From assembly GCA_963923035.1 (NCBI GenBank), contig CAWUKT010000001.1, positions 1 through 64,000 on the forward strand: a DNA stretch of 64,000 nucleotides, written 5' to 3'. Origin of the DNA: CAWUKT01 sp963923035 (GTDB taxonomy: Bacteria; Bacteroidota; Bacteroidia; J057; JADKCL01). The notes beneath the pieces were generated by a model. That model worked only from the letters and a program-made list of their open reading frames with translations. It was not told where the DNA came from and made no database searches. Made by a program: the position numbers and the translations under genes. This document shows positions 8,769 to 16,348 of this stretch, one piece after another (position 1 is the first letter of the stretch; each line of letters begins with the position of its first letter).

Positions 8769-10004
8769 TTAGAGTCCGGAGGCGACCAACAGGTTGATGT
8801 CCATGAAGTCGATGCCGAACAGGCTGGACAGGGTGCGCTTGGTGAGGTGCTTGCGGTAGACGTAGACGCCTTGTTTGACGCCTTCGTCGAACTTCACCAA
8901 TTGTTCCATGCCACCCATATCACCCGCCTGGATGAGCAGCGGGCCGAGGATATTGCTGACGGCGGCGGAAGAAGTTGCCGGGACGCGGGCGGCAATATTG
9001 GGGACGCAGTAGTGGACGACGTCGTGCTTGACAAAGGTGGGTTTTTCGTGGGTGGTCGGCGAGCTCGTCTCGACGCAACCGCCCTGGTCGATGGCCACGT
9101 CGACGATGACGCTGCCTTCTTTCATTCCCGCCACCATTTCTTCGCTCACCACAATCGGCGCCCGCTGGCCGGCTTTGAACGCCGCTCCAATGACCACGTC
9201 ACTGCTCAATACGGCATCTTCGATGTAGTTGCGCATGGACACGACGGAATGGACCGGGAAGCCCAGCCGGGATTCCAGCGCCCGCAATTGCGAGACCTGT
9301 TCGTCGATCACCTTGATCACGGCGCCCATGCCGAGCGCAGTCCGGGCAGCGTGGAAGCCCACGTGGCCCGCGCCAATGATGGTCACCACCGAAGGTGGCA
9401 CCCCGGTCACGCCCCCGAGGAGCATGCCTTTGCCGTTGGTATTGGCGCTGAGGAGCTCCGCGGCAATGTGGATCGACGAAACGCCGGCGATTTCGGACAT
9501 GATCTGGACGAGGGGACGTCGGCGATCGTTGCCTTCGAGGAACTCGAAACCGATGGCGAGGATATTCTTGCGGATGAGGGTCTTGAGGTGGTGCGGCGTC
9601 ATGCTGCCGAGGTTCACGGCCGAGATCAGGGTCTGCTTGGGGCGGAGCATGTCCAGCTCCTCCGCGCTCATGGGCGCAATTTTGACGATGATCTCGCTCT
9701 TGGTATAGACGTCCGCGAGGGAGTAGACGATGATGGCGCCGGCGTTGGCGTAGGCGTGGTCAGGGAAGCTGGAAGGTTCGCCCGCCCCTTTCTGGACATA
9801 GACTTCATGGCCATTGGCGATGAGGACGCCGACGGACTCGGGGGTAAGCGCCACCCGGTTTTCGAAGAAATAGGATTCCTTTGGGACGCCAATCCGCAAA
9901 GTTTGCTTGGCCTTTTTGGTCCGCAGGGGCATTTCGGCCGGGACCACCCAGGAAGAGGGATGAAGCTCACTCAGAATGCTTCCACCAAATTTAGAACCGC
10001 TCAT
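8769..10004 (-). CDS. Alanine dehydrogenase-like protein (AlaDH/PntA family)
   Basis: A 411-residue cytosolic protein of the alanine dehydrogenase/transhydrogenase-alpha family, longer than classical Ald (about 370) through an N-terminal extension of some 36 residues. Conserved are GVPKE and ENRVALTP, the NAD-binding GAGHVG at 211-216, Lys108 and VDVAIDQGG with Asp306. By hand alignment to Bacillus subtilis Ald, the catalytic His96 (in TYLHLAA) corresponds to Asn131 here (in SAVNLGS). Usual annotation would be alanine dehydrogenase, but the missing His makes the exact reaction uncertain. It follows tsaE by 3 bp and shares its promoter. Confidence 0.85.
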   Translation of the reverse strand: MSGSKFGGSILSELHPSSWVVPAEMPLRTKKAKQTLRIGVPKESYFFENRVALTPESVGVLIANGHEVYVQKGAGEPSSFPDHAYANAGAIIVYSLADVYTKSEIIVKIAPMSAEELDMLRPKQTLISAVNLGSMTPHHLKTLIRKNILAIGFEFLEGNDRRRPLVQIMSEIAGVSSIHIAAELLSANTNGKGMLLGGVTGVPPSVVTIIGAGHVGFHAARTALGMGAVIKVIDEQVSQLRALESRLGFPVHSVVSMRNYIEDAVLSSDVVIGAAFKAGQRAPIVVSEEMVAGMKEGSVIVDVAIDQGGCVETSSPTTHEKPTFVKHDVVHYCVPNIAARVPATSSAAVSNILGPLLIQAGDMGGMEQLVKFDEGVKQGVYVYRKHLTKRTLSSLFGIDFMDINLLVASGL

Positions 10005-10007
10005 CTA

Positions 10008-10442
10008 CTACTTATGAAAGGTCAATTCAATAATCCTTTGTTGGGGGCCGGTGGAGGTAATCTTGATGTTAATGGCGTCTTCCGGGACAAGCGGGCCGAT
10101 CATTTCCGGCCACTCGATGAGGCAATAGGCACCCGAATCGAGGTATTCTTCGAATCCCAGGTCAAATACTTCTTCGAGGTCTTCTATTCGATAAAAGTCA
10201 AAGTGGAAGATTTCCCCGGCGGGATAGAGGTATTCGTTGACGATGGCGAAGGTCGGACTCTTTACATTGTCGTCACTGCCCAGCTTTTCACAGAGCGCCT
10301 TGACCAAGGTGGTTTTTCCGGCCCCGAGGTCGCCATAAAATGCGAAAATTCTCCCATTCGGACAAGCTGCCAATATCTTTTCAGCTACCTGAAGGTTGTC
10401 CTCCGGAGCCTCGGTCTGAAACGTGTGGGATACTTTTTCCAT
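10008..10442 (-). CDS. tsaE: tRNA threonylcarbamoyladenosine biosynthesis ATPase TsaE
   Basis: A 144-residue P-loop ATPase that works with TsaB and TsaD to make t6A at position 37 of ANN-decoding tRNAs. The Walker A GDLGAGKTT is at residues 37-45, followed by SPTF, HFDFYRI and LIEWPE, all characteristic of TsaE. The length is typical. It is the first gene of a two-gene unit with the alanine dehydrogenase-like gene (3-bp gap). A TTG-N20-TAATATTG promoter lies only 9 bp upstream of its ATG. Confidence 0.96.
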   Translation of the reverse strand: MEKVSHTFQTEAPEDNLQVAEKILAACPNGRIFAFYGDLGAGKTTLVKALCEKLGSDDNVKSPTFAIVNEYLYPAGEIFHFDFYRIEDLEEVFDLGFEEYLDSGAYCLIEWPEMIGPLVPEDAINIKITSTGPQQRIIELTFHK

Positions 10443-10451
10443 GGCCTGCTA

Positions 10452-10482
10452 CAATATTACTGGGATCAGCCCTCACTCACAA
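10452..10482 (-). promoter_or_regulatory. Promoter of tsaE
   Basis: On the minus strand TTG (10482-10480) and TAATATTG (10459-10452) are separated by 20 bp. The -7 element ends 9 bp from the tsaE start codon, so the 5' leader should be only a few bases. Confidence 0.55.
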
Positions 10483-10552
10483 GCCTTATACCGGCCCAAA
10501 GCAGCTTTTCGGGTCTTCGGAGAGCGATTTGGAAAAAAGATGAAATATTTAT

Positions 10553-10599
10553 GACCAGGCGGTCACTTTTTCCGTATATTTAAATGACCGAGTAGTCAC
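10553..10599 (+). promoter_or_regulatory. Pair of TetR-type operators around the tetR promoter
   Basis: Two 14-bp palindromes, TGACCAGGCGGTCA at 10553-10566 and TGACCGAGTAGTCA at 10586-10599, share the frame TGAC-N6-GTCA with start points 33 bp apart. Between them lies TATATTTA at 10576-10583, a fair -7 element. The first site would cover the -33 region and the second the start of transcription. This is the usual layout for an autorepressing TetR-family regulator of the downstream exporter operon. Confidence 0.7.
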
Positions 10600-10613
10600 A
10601 ACTCCGAAATCAC

Positions 10614-11264
10614 ATGAAAGAAACATTCAAAAGATTGCCTGAGGATAAGCAAGAGTTTATCCTGGGAGCATTTTTGGCCGAATTTGCCAAGAACGATTAC
10701 GAAAATGCCTCCATCTCCGCTGTCGTCAAGTCCCTCGGGATTGCCAAGGGAAGTATCTACCAGTATTTCGGGAGCAAAATGGAGCTCTACAAAGGCTTGA
10801 TCGAGGTCTGCACGGCGGAGAAAATGAAATATGTGGAAGGGGTCAATCAGGACGATTTTTGGGATTTCTGGGACTACTACCGCGAATTGTATGTCCAGGG
10901 ATTCAAGTTTGATCTCGAACGCCCCCAGCACAGCCAGTTCCTATTCCGCGTGTCCCAGGACCGCTCCAATCCCATCATGGAAGAGATGCAGAAGGAAAAT
11001 TATTTGAAAAGCCTCCTGTATTTCAACGAGTTGGTGGAAAAGCAAATGGAATCCGGGACGATCAGCAAGGACTACGACCCTCAATTTGTGGCCCAGACCA
11101 TCATCTCCCAGGCCAATGGACTTCGGGAATACCTCCTCTACATCATTGAAATGGACGCCCAGGGCTCCATCGAGGAGAACAATACGGTATTTGCCCAGGA
11201 GCAAGACCGCATCCTGAAGTACGTCGACCAGAGCATTGGATTTATGAAAAAGGCCTTTGGATAG
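10614..11264 (+). CDS. TetR/AcrR family transcriptional regulator
   Basis: A 216-residue repressor. The N-terminal helix-turn-helix covers about residues 15-60, with the family pattern FAKNDYENASISAVVKSLG followed by IAKGSIYQYFGSKMELY. The rest is the helical ligand-binding and dimer domain, with no recognisable ligand signature. It precedes an ABC exporter operon by 3 bp and two matching palindromes sit in front of it, so it most likely represses itself and the exporter until a toxic compound binds. Confidence 0.93.
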   Translation: MKETFKRLPEDKQEFILGAFLAEFAKNDYENASISAVVKSLGIAKGSIYQYFGSKMELYKGLIEVCTAEKMKYVEGVNQDDFWDFWDYYRELYVQGFKFDLERPQHSQFLFRVSQDRSNPIMEEMQKENYLKSLLYFNELVEKQMESGTISKDYDPQFVAQTIISQANGLREYLLYIIEMDAQGSIEENNTVFAQEQDRILKYVDQSIGFMKKAFG

Positions 11265-11267
11265 AAC

Positions 11268-12128
11268 ATGATCACCGTACATAACCTTCGGTTCACGTAC
11301 CCAGGAAACAGTGAACCGACCCTCCGCGGCTTCGACTTCGAAGTGCGCCAGGGAGAGATATTTGGTTTTCTGGGCCCCAGTGGATCCGGAAAAAGCACCA
11401 CGCAAAAGATCCTGTACCGCCTTCTCCGCAATTACGAAGGTGAGATCAAAGTAGATGGACAAGAATTGCGCAACCTGAGCAGTCAATATTTTCACCGCGT
11501 CGGCGTCGGCTTTGAGCTTCCCAACCACTATGCGAAGCTGACCGGGCGCGAAAACCTCAAGTTGTTCGCCCAGTTCTACGATCCCGCCCGGTTGCGGGAC
11601 TTTGATGAGCTGTTCGACTCCGTCGGACTGCTCCCGGATGCCGACCGCAAGGTCGAAAACTACTCCAAGGGCATGAAAATGCGCCTCAACTTCATCCGGG
11701 CCTGCGTCCACGATCCCGAAATCTTGTTTTTTGATGAGCCCACCAGCGGCATGGACCCCGGCAATGCGATGCGCATCAAACAGGCCATCAAGGCCCTCCG
11801 CGATGCGGGCAAGGCCGTGTTCATCACCACCCACAACATGTTCACCGCCGACCAGCTCTGCGACCGCGTCGCCTTCATCGACAACGGCCAATTGGTGACG
11901 GTGGATACGCCCCGGGAGCTGAAGCTGGCCCACGGGTCGCGGCGCGTGCGCGTCGAATTGGAAGGCCACGGCCTGGGCAAGCAGCGGGAATTCCCGCTCA
12001 CCGACATTGGGCAGAATGCCGATTTTCTGACCTTGATCCGGGAGGCCCCGGTCAAGACAATCCATACCCAGGAGGCGACCCTGGAAGAGGTCTTCCTCAA
12101 GCTCACCGGGAAGGAGCTGCAACAATGA
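11268..12128 (+). CDS. ABC transporter ATP-binding protein (exporter)
   Basis: A 286-residue cytoplasmic ATPase subunit. Walker A GPSGSGKST is at 36-44, the signature is the degenerate YSKGM at 132-136 (in place of LSGG, as in several drug and ABC-2 exporters), Walker B ILFFDEP at 152-158 and the H-loop in ITTHN. About 70 C-terminal residues follow the ATPase core. It starts 3 bp after tetR and overlaps the first permease by 4 bp. Fits an ABC-2-type efflux pump; substrate unknown. Confidence 0.94.
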   Translation: MITVHNLRFTYPGNSEPTLRGFDFEVRQGEIFGFLGPSGSGKSTTQKILYRLLRNYEGEIKVDGQELRNLSSQYFHRVGVGFELPNHYAKLTGRENLKLFAQFYDPARLRDFDELFDSVGLLPDADRKVENYSKGMKMRLNFIRACVHDPEILFFDEPTSGMDPGNAMRIKQAIKALRDAGKAVFITTHNMFTADQLCDRVAFIDNGQLVTVDTPRELKLAHGSRRVRVELEGHGLGKQREFPLTDIGQNADFLTLIREAPVKTIHTQEATLEEVFLKLTGKELQQ

Positions 12129-12817
12129 CGGCGCTGCTCCAACGGTTCCGGTGGGAGTCGCTCCTGCTGGCCCGCAACAACCTGGTCACCATCTCGGTGG
12201 TGGTGACCCTGGTGTACATCGGCATTTTCCAGCTGCTCAAGCTGCTGGGCCACGTCGAATTGATCTCGATGGTCATGGTGCTGAACGACCCGGCCATGAT
12301 CGGCATGCTGTTCATTGGGATCACCGTGATTTTTGAGCGGGAACAAGGGACGCTGGCCGCTCTGCAGGTGACGCCAATGAACCTCCACCATTACCTGGCG
12401 GCGAAAATCGTGACCCTGAGCGTGCTGGGGACCGTATGTGGCTACGCCATGGCCGTGGCCTCCGTGGGATGGAATTTTGAGCAATTACATTTCACGGCGA
12501 CCCTTTTCCTCGTCTCCATGAGCTACTCGATCCTCGGGATTCTGTTGGTTGCCGGGGCCCGCCAGTTTGTCACCTTTGCGCTGTACGCCTCGGGAGCCAT
12601 TGTCCTTACTTTCTTGCCGCTGTTTGATTGGATGGGCGTCTTTCTGGTTCCAGGCAAAGAAATTTTCCCCCTCGAACACGCCCTGCGCCTCCTGGGCTGG
12701 TCCTATGATTTCCAGATGGACCATTTCCCCTGGTATAGTTACCCTGTCCTCATCGCGTTCAATGCCCTCACCTATGTCTGGGCCTACCGTCGTTTCTCCA
12801 AATTCAACCGCCGATGA
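12125..12817 (+). CDS. ABC-2 type transporter permease 1
   Basis: A 230-residue inner-membrane protein with about six hydrophobic segments, including VTISVVVTLVYIGIF near the start, an EREQGTLAALQVTPM cytoplasmic stretch typical of ABC-2 permeases, and a terminal VLIAFNALTYVWAYRRF. Translationally coupled to the ATPase upstream (ATGA overlap) and to the second permease downstream (4-bp overlap). The layout resembles two-permease fluoroquinolone-type export systems, but no substrate can be assigned. Confidence 0.88.
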   Translation: MTALLQRFRWESLLLARNNLVTISVVVTLVYIGIFQLLKLLGHVELISMVMVLNDPAMIGMLFIGITVIFEREQGTLAALQVTPMNLHHYLAAKIVTLSVLGTVCGYAMAVASVGWNFEQLHFTATLFLVSMSYSILGILLVAGARQFVTFALYASGAIVLTFLPLFDWMGVFLVPGKEIFPLEHALRLLGWSYDFQMDHFPWYSYPVLIAFNALTYVWAYRRFSKFNRR

Positions 12818-13527
12818 TCCGCTCCCTCCAATTTTTCGCCCACGATCTCCGCATCACCTGGCGGGATGGCTCCAACCGCATTTTCCTGTTGTTGCCGCCC
12901 CTCTTCATCCTCCTGCTCCACACGGCATTGCCCCTCGCGATTGAGACTTACCCCGAAATCACCCCCTACGCCCCGGCAATTCTGGCCTGGATCGTCATCC
13001 AGGGCGGCATTCTCTTCGGATTTGTCACCGGATTCACCCTCCTCGATGAAAAAGACAACGGCCTGATCGCGGTCTACAAAATCTCGCCGATTCCGTTTTA
13101 CCGCTTCCTGTTCCTCAAAATCCTCGTTCCCTACGCCGCCACGGTCCTCTACGCCCTGGTAGCTTTCCATTTCAATCCCGTTTTCAGCCTGTCGGGCCTG
13201 CCTCTGGTCGTGGCGGGATTGACGTTCGGCCTGTTGACGCCGGTCATGGCTTTGTTGATTGGGGCTTTGGGGCGGAATAAAATCGAGGGACTGACCTATT
13301 TCAAGGCCCTGGACCTGCTGATCCTGATCCCCTTGCTGGCCTTTTTTCTACCGGAAGGTTGGGAATGGAGCTTTTCGATCCTGCCGACGTTTTGGTCAGT
13401 GAGTGCGATCGAGCAAATAAATCTGGGAGAGACGAACCACTTTTTCCTGTATATGGCCATTGGAGCCGTATTTCAGGTGGGATTGGTGGTTTTAGGGATG
13501 CAATTGTTCCGGAAACGCAGCCGCTAA
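12814..13527 (+). CDS. ABC-2 type transporter permease 2
   Basis: A 237-residue inner-membrane protein with about six membrane segments and a LLDEKDNGLIAVYKISPI loop matching the cytoplasmic loop of permease 1 (EREQGTLAALQVTPM), so the two are probably paralogues that form a heterodimer. It overlaps permease 1 by 4 bp and ends the tetR operon. Its 3' end overlaps the convergent gene at 13524 by 4 bp. Confidence 0.87.
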   Translation: MIRSLQFFAHDLRITWRDGSNRIFLLLPPLFILLLHTALPLAIETYPEITPYAPAILAWIVIQGGILFGFVTGFTLLDEKDNGLIAVYKISPIPFYRFLFLKILVPYAATVLYALVAFHFNPVFSLSGLPLVVAGLTFGLLTPVMALLIGALGRNKIEGLTYFKALDLLILIPLLAFFLPEGWEWSFSILPTFWSVSAIEQINLGETNHFFLYMAIGAVFQVGLVVLGMQLFRKRSR

Positions 13528-14135
13528 CCGAGGGGAATGTTGATGCCGAGCCCGAGGCCTACCGGTTGGACATTGTCGAGCCACCGCATGACGCCCTGGT
13601 TGCCGTGGCGGGATTGGATGATGGCAAAAATGAGGTCGTAGGTGAACAAGAAGCCTCCCTGAAGAATCAGGGATTGGCCCCAGCCCGTCAATTGCTGGGA
13701 GCGTTCAAGCTCGGCGGTATTGTTGCCGCGCTCCATCAGGTACAACCCGAAGGCCATGTATCCCACATCGAGCCCGGTATTGAACAGCAGTGTTTTTTCC
13801 ACGCCGCTTTGGGCCCTTAGCGTTTCGGTCAGGGAAAATTCCTTCTTGCGTTCGCGGCGGGACCCATAATACGCGAGCCCGGCAATGGTCAGGTTGACAG
13901 CATTCCAGGCCACATTCATCTGGTGAAAGGAACGGCGTTCCCCTTCGGTTTGGCCCAGGCGGATGCCACTGTAGACCATATTTCCAGCCGCCCAACCGCC
14001 CAATACGTACATCTGGCGCTCCTGAATCTGGATCCGGCGCTGGTTCCAATCATTCAATTGCTCGGTGCTCTGGCTGAAGAGGAAAGATGGGAGGGCAAAC
14101 AACAGGACGAACAGGGGAAGGAAAAAGGATTTCAT
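13524..14135 (-). CDS. Exported hypothetical protein, DUF6992-like
   Basis: A 203-residue protein with a clear N-terminal signal sequence (MKSFFLPLFVLLFALPSFLFSQ), then a QRRIQIQERQMYVLGGWA stretch and several weakly hydrophobic segments (such as NAVNLTIAGLAYYG and LFNTGLDVGYMAFGLYLM). I associate this pattern with the Bacteroidota DUF6992 family from memory; function unknown. It ends on GLGINIPLG, compatible with an envelope protein. A 25-bp gap separates it from the hydrolase upstream, so the two may be cotranscribed. Confidence 0.75.
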   Translation of the reverse strand: MKSFFLPLFVLLFALPSFLFSQSTEQLNDWNQRRIQIQERQMYVLGGWAAGNMVYSGIRLGQTEGERRSFHQMNVAWNAVNLTIAGLAYYGSRRERKKEFSLTETLRAQSGVEKTLLFNTGLDVGYMAFGLYLMERGNNTAELERSQQLTGWGQSLILQGGFLFTYDLIFAIIQSRHGNQGVMRWLDNVQPVGLGLGINIPLG

Positions 14136-14160
14136 GTATCCTTAACTGTGAACGGAGGGG

Positions 14161-15204
14161 CTATTGTTCGGTGGGAATGCGGATTTGTGCATCGGAAGGA
14201 GCAAGTTCGGAGACCGATTCGCCCAAAACATGTTGCAAAAACCAGCGGGCTTTTTGCTCCATCCAGAATTCACCCGCTAAGCGGGTGCTGTTGGCAAACC
14301 CGACATGGCCGCCATATCGGGGGGCCATGAAGTGGACATACGCGTGGCCGCGGGTCAGGTCAAAGGGAAAGCAGGTCGGGGTCAGGAAAGGATCGTTCTG
14401 GGCATTGAGGAGCAAGGTCGGGACCTTGATGGCCGGGATATAATTCAGGGAGCTGGCCGTATTGTAATAGTCGTAGGCATCCTTGAACCCGTGGGCGGGA
14501 GCGGTATACAGATTGTCGTAATCGATGAAGTTCCGCACCTTCCGGATATCGTCCACGGTAAAATTGGCCTCGTCAGGATGCCGTTCGAGCTTTTCCAGGG
14601 CTTTTTTCCGCAGGGTCCGCAAAAACCACCACAAATACATCCGGTTGCGGGGCCGTTGCAATTGGTGACAGGAATCGACCACATCACAGGGAGTCGCGAT
14701 GGCCAATCCTCCGACCACCAGCGGCGAGACCTCTCCGTCCCGTTCCCCCAAATACTTCAACGTGATGACTCCGCCCAAGCTAAAACCAATCAAGACCACC
14801 CGGTCCCATCGTTTCTGCTGCTCTATCCAGCCCAAAACCGTCCGCAAATCATCGGTATGGGCACTGTTATAGCTTCGGAAATTCCGGTTGGGTTCCCCTG
14901 AACAATTGCAGTGGTTCAGGGCGGCAGCATCGATGCCCATGCGGTTCAGGCTCTGGCACATGCCGGGCATATACGGAGAACCCGAATTGCCTTCCAGGCC
15001 GTGGAGGACCAGCCCCAGGGTCCGGCTGCCCGGATTTTCCTTGGGAATGTCCAGGTCCACAAAGTCATTGTCGGGGGTCTCGATGCGCGTCCGCTCGTAA
15101 TTGATACCCGGCACCCGACGCATGAGCGCGGGCAAGATCGTCGCCAGATCGCGTTGGGCCAGTAGCCAGGGGGCCCGGTAGTCATCTGTTTCGAGGAGGG
15201 GCAT
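14161..15204 (-). CDS. YheT-like alpha/beta-fold hydrolase
   Basis: A 347-residue cytosolic hydrolase of the YheT/ABHD1-3 family. The oxyanion region is LVLHGLEGN, the nucleophile elbow IGFSLGG contains Ser142, the acid lies in LLLNAQNDPF and the base in GGHVGF near the C-terminus. These are all the expected catalytic parts. A perfect TAAATTTG -7 element lies only 4 bp before the ATG, so the mRNA is probably leaderless. The true substrate in bacteria is unclear (esters or lipids). Confidence 0.9.
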   Translation of the reverse strand: MPLLETDDYRAPWLLAQRDLATILPALMRRVPGINYERTRIETPDNDFVDLDIPKENPGSRTLGLVLHGLEGNSGSPYMPGMCQSLNRMGIDAAALNHCNCSGEPNRNFRSYNSAHTDDLRTVLGWIEQQKRWDRVVLIGFSLGGVITLKYLGERDGEVSPLVVGGLAIATPCDVVDSCHQLQRPRNRMYLWWFLRTLRKKALEKLERHPDEANFTVDDIRKVRNFIDYDNLYTAPAHGFKDAYDYYNTASSLNYIPAIKVPTLLLNAQNDPFLTPTCFPFDLTRGHAYVHFMAPRYGGHVGFANSTRLAGEFWMEQKARWFLQHVLGESVSELAPSDAQIRIPTEQ

Positions 15205-15208
15205 CGTG

Positions 15209-15216
15209 CAAATTTA
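15209..15216 (-). promoter_or_regulatory. -7 element of a likely leaderless promoter
   Basis: TAAATTTG on the minus strand matches TAnnTTTG exactly and ends 4 bp before the hydrolase ATG at 15204. A TTC at 15240-15238 is the best -33 candidate at a 21-bp spacing. Transcription would begin at about the start codon. Confidence 0.5.
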
Positions 15217-15260
15217 GCCAAAAATGCCCTGCGATGGGAAGTCGGGAAATGGCGGGACAT

Positions 15261-15287
15261 AAAAAAACCGCCCCCGGAGGAGCGGTT
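15261..15287 (-). terminator. Rho-independent terminator of the PfkB gene
   Basis: On the minus strand the stem AACCGC / GCGGTT (15287-15282 with 15271-15266), further helped by inner C/G pairs, is followed directly by a run of T. It lies 23 bp after the stop of the PfkB-family kinase. Confidence 0.8.
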
Positions 15288-15309
15288 CATCTATTTTGTT
15301 ACCAAAGGC

Positions 15310-16245
15310 TTAGCTCGGGGACAGTTCCAGGGTGAACTGGGTGAGGCGACGGAAGGACTTGATCCGCTCGGCAATGTCGTTGCGGGGCAGGTCAATGATC
15401 TTTTCCGGGCCGAATTTCTCGACCGTGAAGCTGGCGAGGGCGCTGCCGACGATAACGGCATTCTTCATGTTCGCGAACGATACGTCTCCGGTGGAGGCGA
15501 GGTAGCCAATGAATCCGCCGGCGAAAGAATCGCCCGCACCAGTGGGGTCAAAGACCTCCTCCAGGGGCAGCGCGGGAGCGCTGAACACCTCGTCTTCCAC
15601 GCCGTGGAAGAGCAGGGCACCGTGTTCGCCTTTTTTGATCACGAGGAACTTGGGGCCCATCTCGAAAATTTTGCGGGCGGCCCGCAGCAACGAGTATTCG
15701 CCAGTGAGCTGACGGGCCTCTTCATCGTTGATGGTGAGGACGTCGACCATGGAGATGGTCTCTTTGAGGGAATCGAGGGCGATGTCCATCCAGAAGTTCA
15801 TCGTGTCCATCACGATGAGTTCGGGGCGCTTGTTGAGGCGCTGGATCACCTGGCGCTGGACATCCGGGGACAAGTTGCCGAGCATGAGGTACTTGCAGTC
15901 CTGGTAGCTGTCGGGAACGATCGGGTCAAATTCGCCCAGTACGTTCAACTGCGTGTCCAGGGTGTCGCGGGAGTTCATGTCGTTGTGGTAGCGACCCGAC
16001 CAGAAGAAGGACTTTTCATTTTCCTTGATCTGAAGTCCCTCCGTATTGACTCCGTGCGATTCCATCATGGCGATGTCTTCCTTCCGGAAATCACCTCCCA
16101 CCACCGAAACGAGGTTGATGGGCTGCTGGAAATAGCTTGCGGTCAAAGCAATATAGGTGGCGGCTCCACCAATGATTTTATCTGTCTTTCCGAAGGGTGT
16201 TTCGATGGCGTCAAATGCAACCGAACCCACGACCAATAGACTCAT
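15310..16245 (-). CDS. PfkB family sugar/nucleoside kinase
   Basis: A 311-residue ribokinase-family enzyme that phosphorylates a sugar or nucleoside with ATP. The N-terminal substrate motif is KIIGGAATYIAL, and the C-terminal signature DPTGAGDSFAGG carries the catalytic Asp and the anion hole. The length is typical. It is a single-gene unit, with a TTG-N21-AATATTTG promoter upstream and a strong terminator downstream. Family alone does not give the substrate; ribokinase, adenosine kinase and fructokinase activities all occur here. Confidence 0.92.
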   Translation of the reverse strand: MSLLVVGSVAFDAIETPFGKTDKIIGGAATYIALTASYFQQPINLVSVVGGDFRKEDIAMMESHGVNTEGLQIKENEKSFFWSGRYHNDMNSRDTLDTQLNVLGEFDPIVPDSYQDCKYLMLGNLSPDVQRQVIQRLNKRPELIVMDTMNFWMDIALDSLKETISMVDVLTINDEEARQLTGEYSLLRAARKIFEMGPKFLVIKKGEHGALLFHGVEDEVFSAPALPLEEVFDPTGAGDSFAGGFIGYLASTGDVSFANMKNAVIVGSALASFTVEKFGPEKIIDLPRNDIAERIKSFRRLTQFTLELSPS

Positions 16246-16280
16246 GCTGAATTGTTTTTGATTGAATAAATGAGTTGCTG

Positions 16281-16312
16281 CAAATATTGTACATTAAAAC
16301 CAATTCCCCCAA
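16281..16312 (-). promoter_or_regulatory. Promoter of the PfkB kinase gene
   Basis: Minus-strand TTG at 16312-16310 and AATATTTG at 16288-16281, spaced by 21 bp; one mismatch to TAnnTTTG. The start codon is 35 bp downstream. Confidence 0.5.
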
Positions 16313-16348
16313 GTCTTTGCCAACTTTGGTCTTTGAAACGCTTCGGTT

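Noticed and set aside
8847..10583. A 578-codon plus-strand frame opposite the alanine dehydrogenase-like gene and tsaE
   Set aside because: Antisense to two conserved genes and running through the tetR operator region; composition biased and without motifs.
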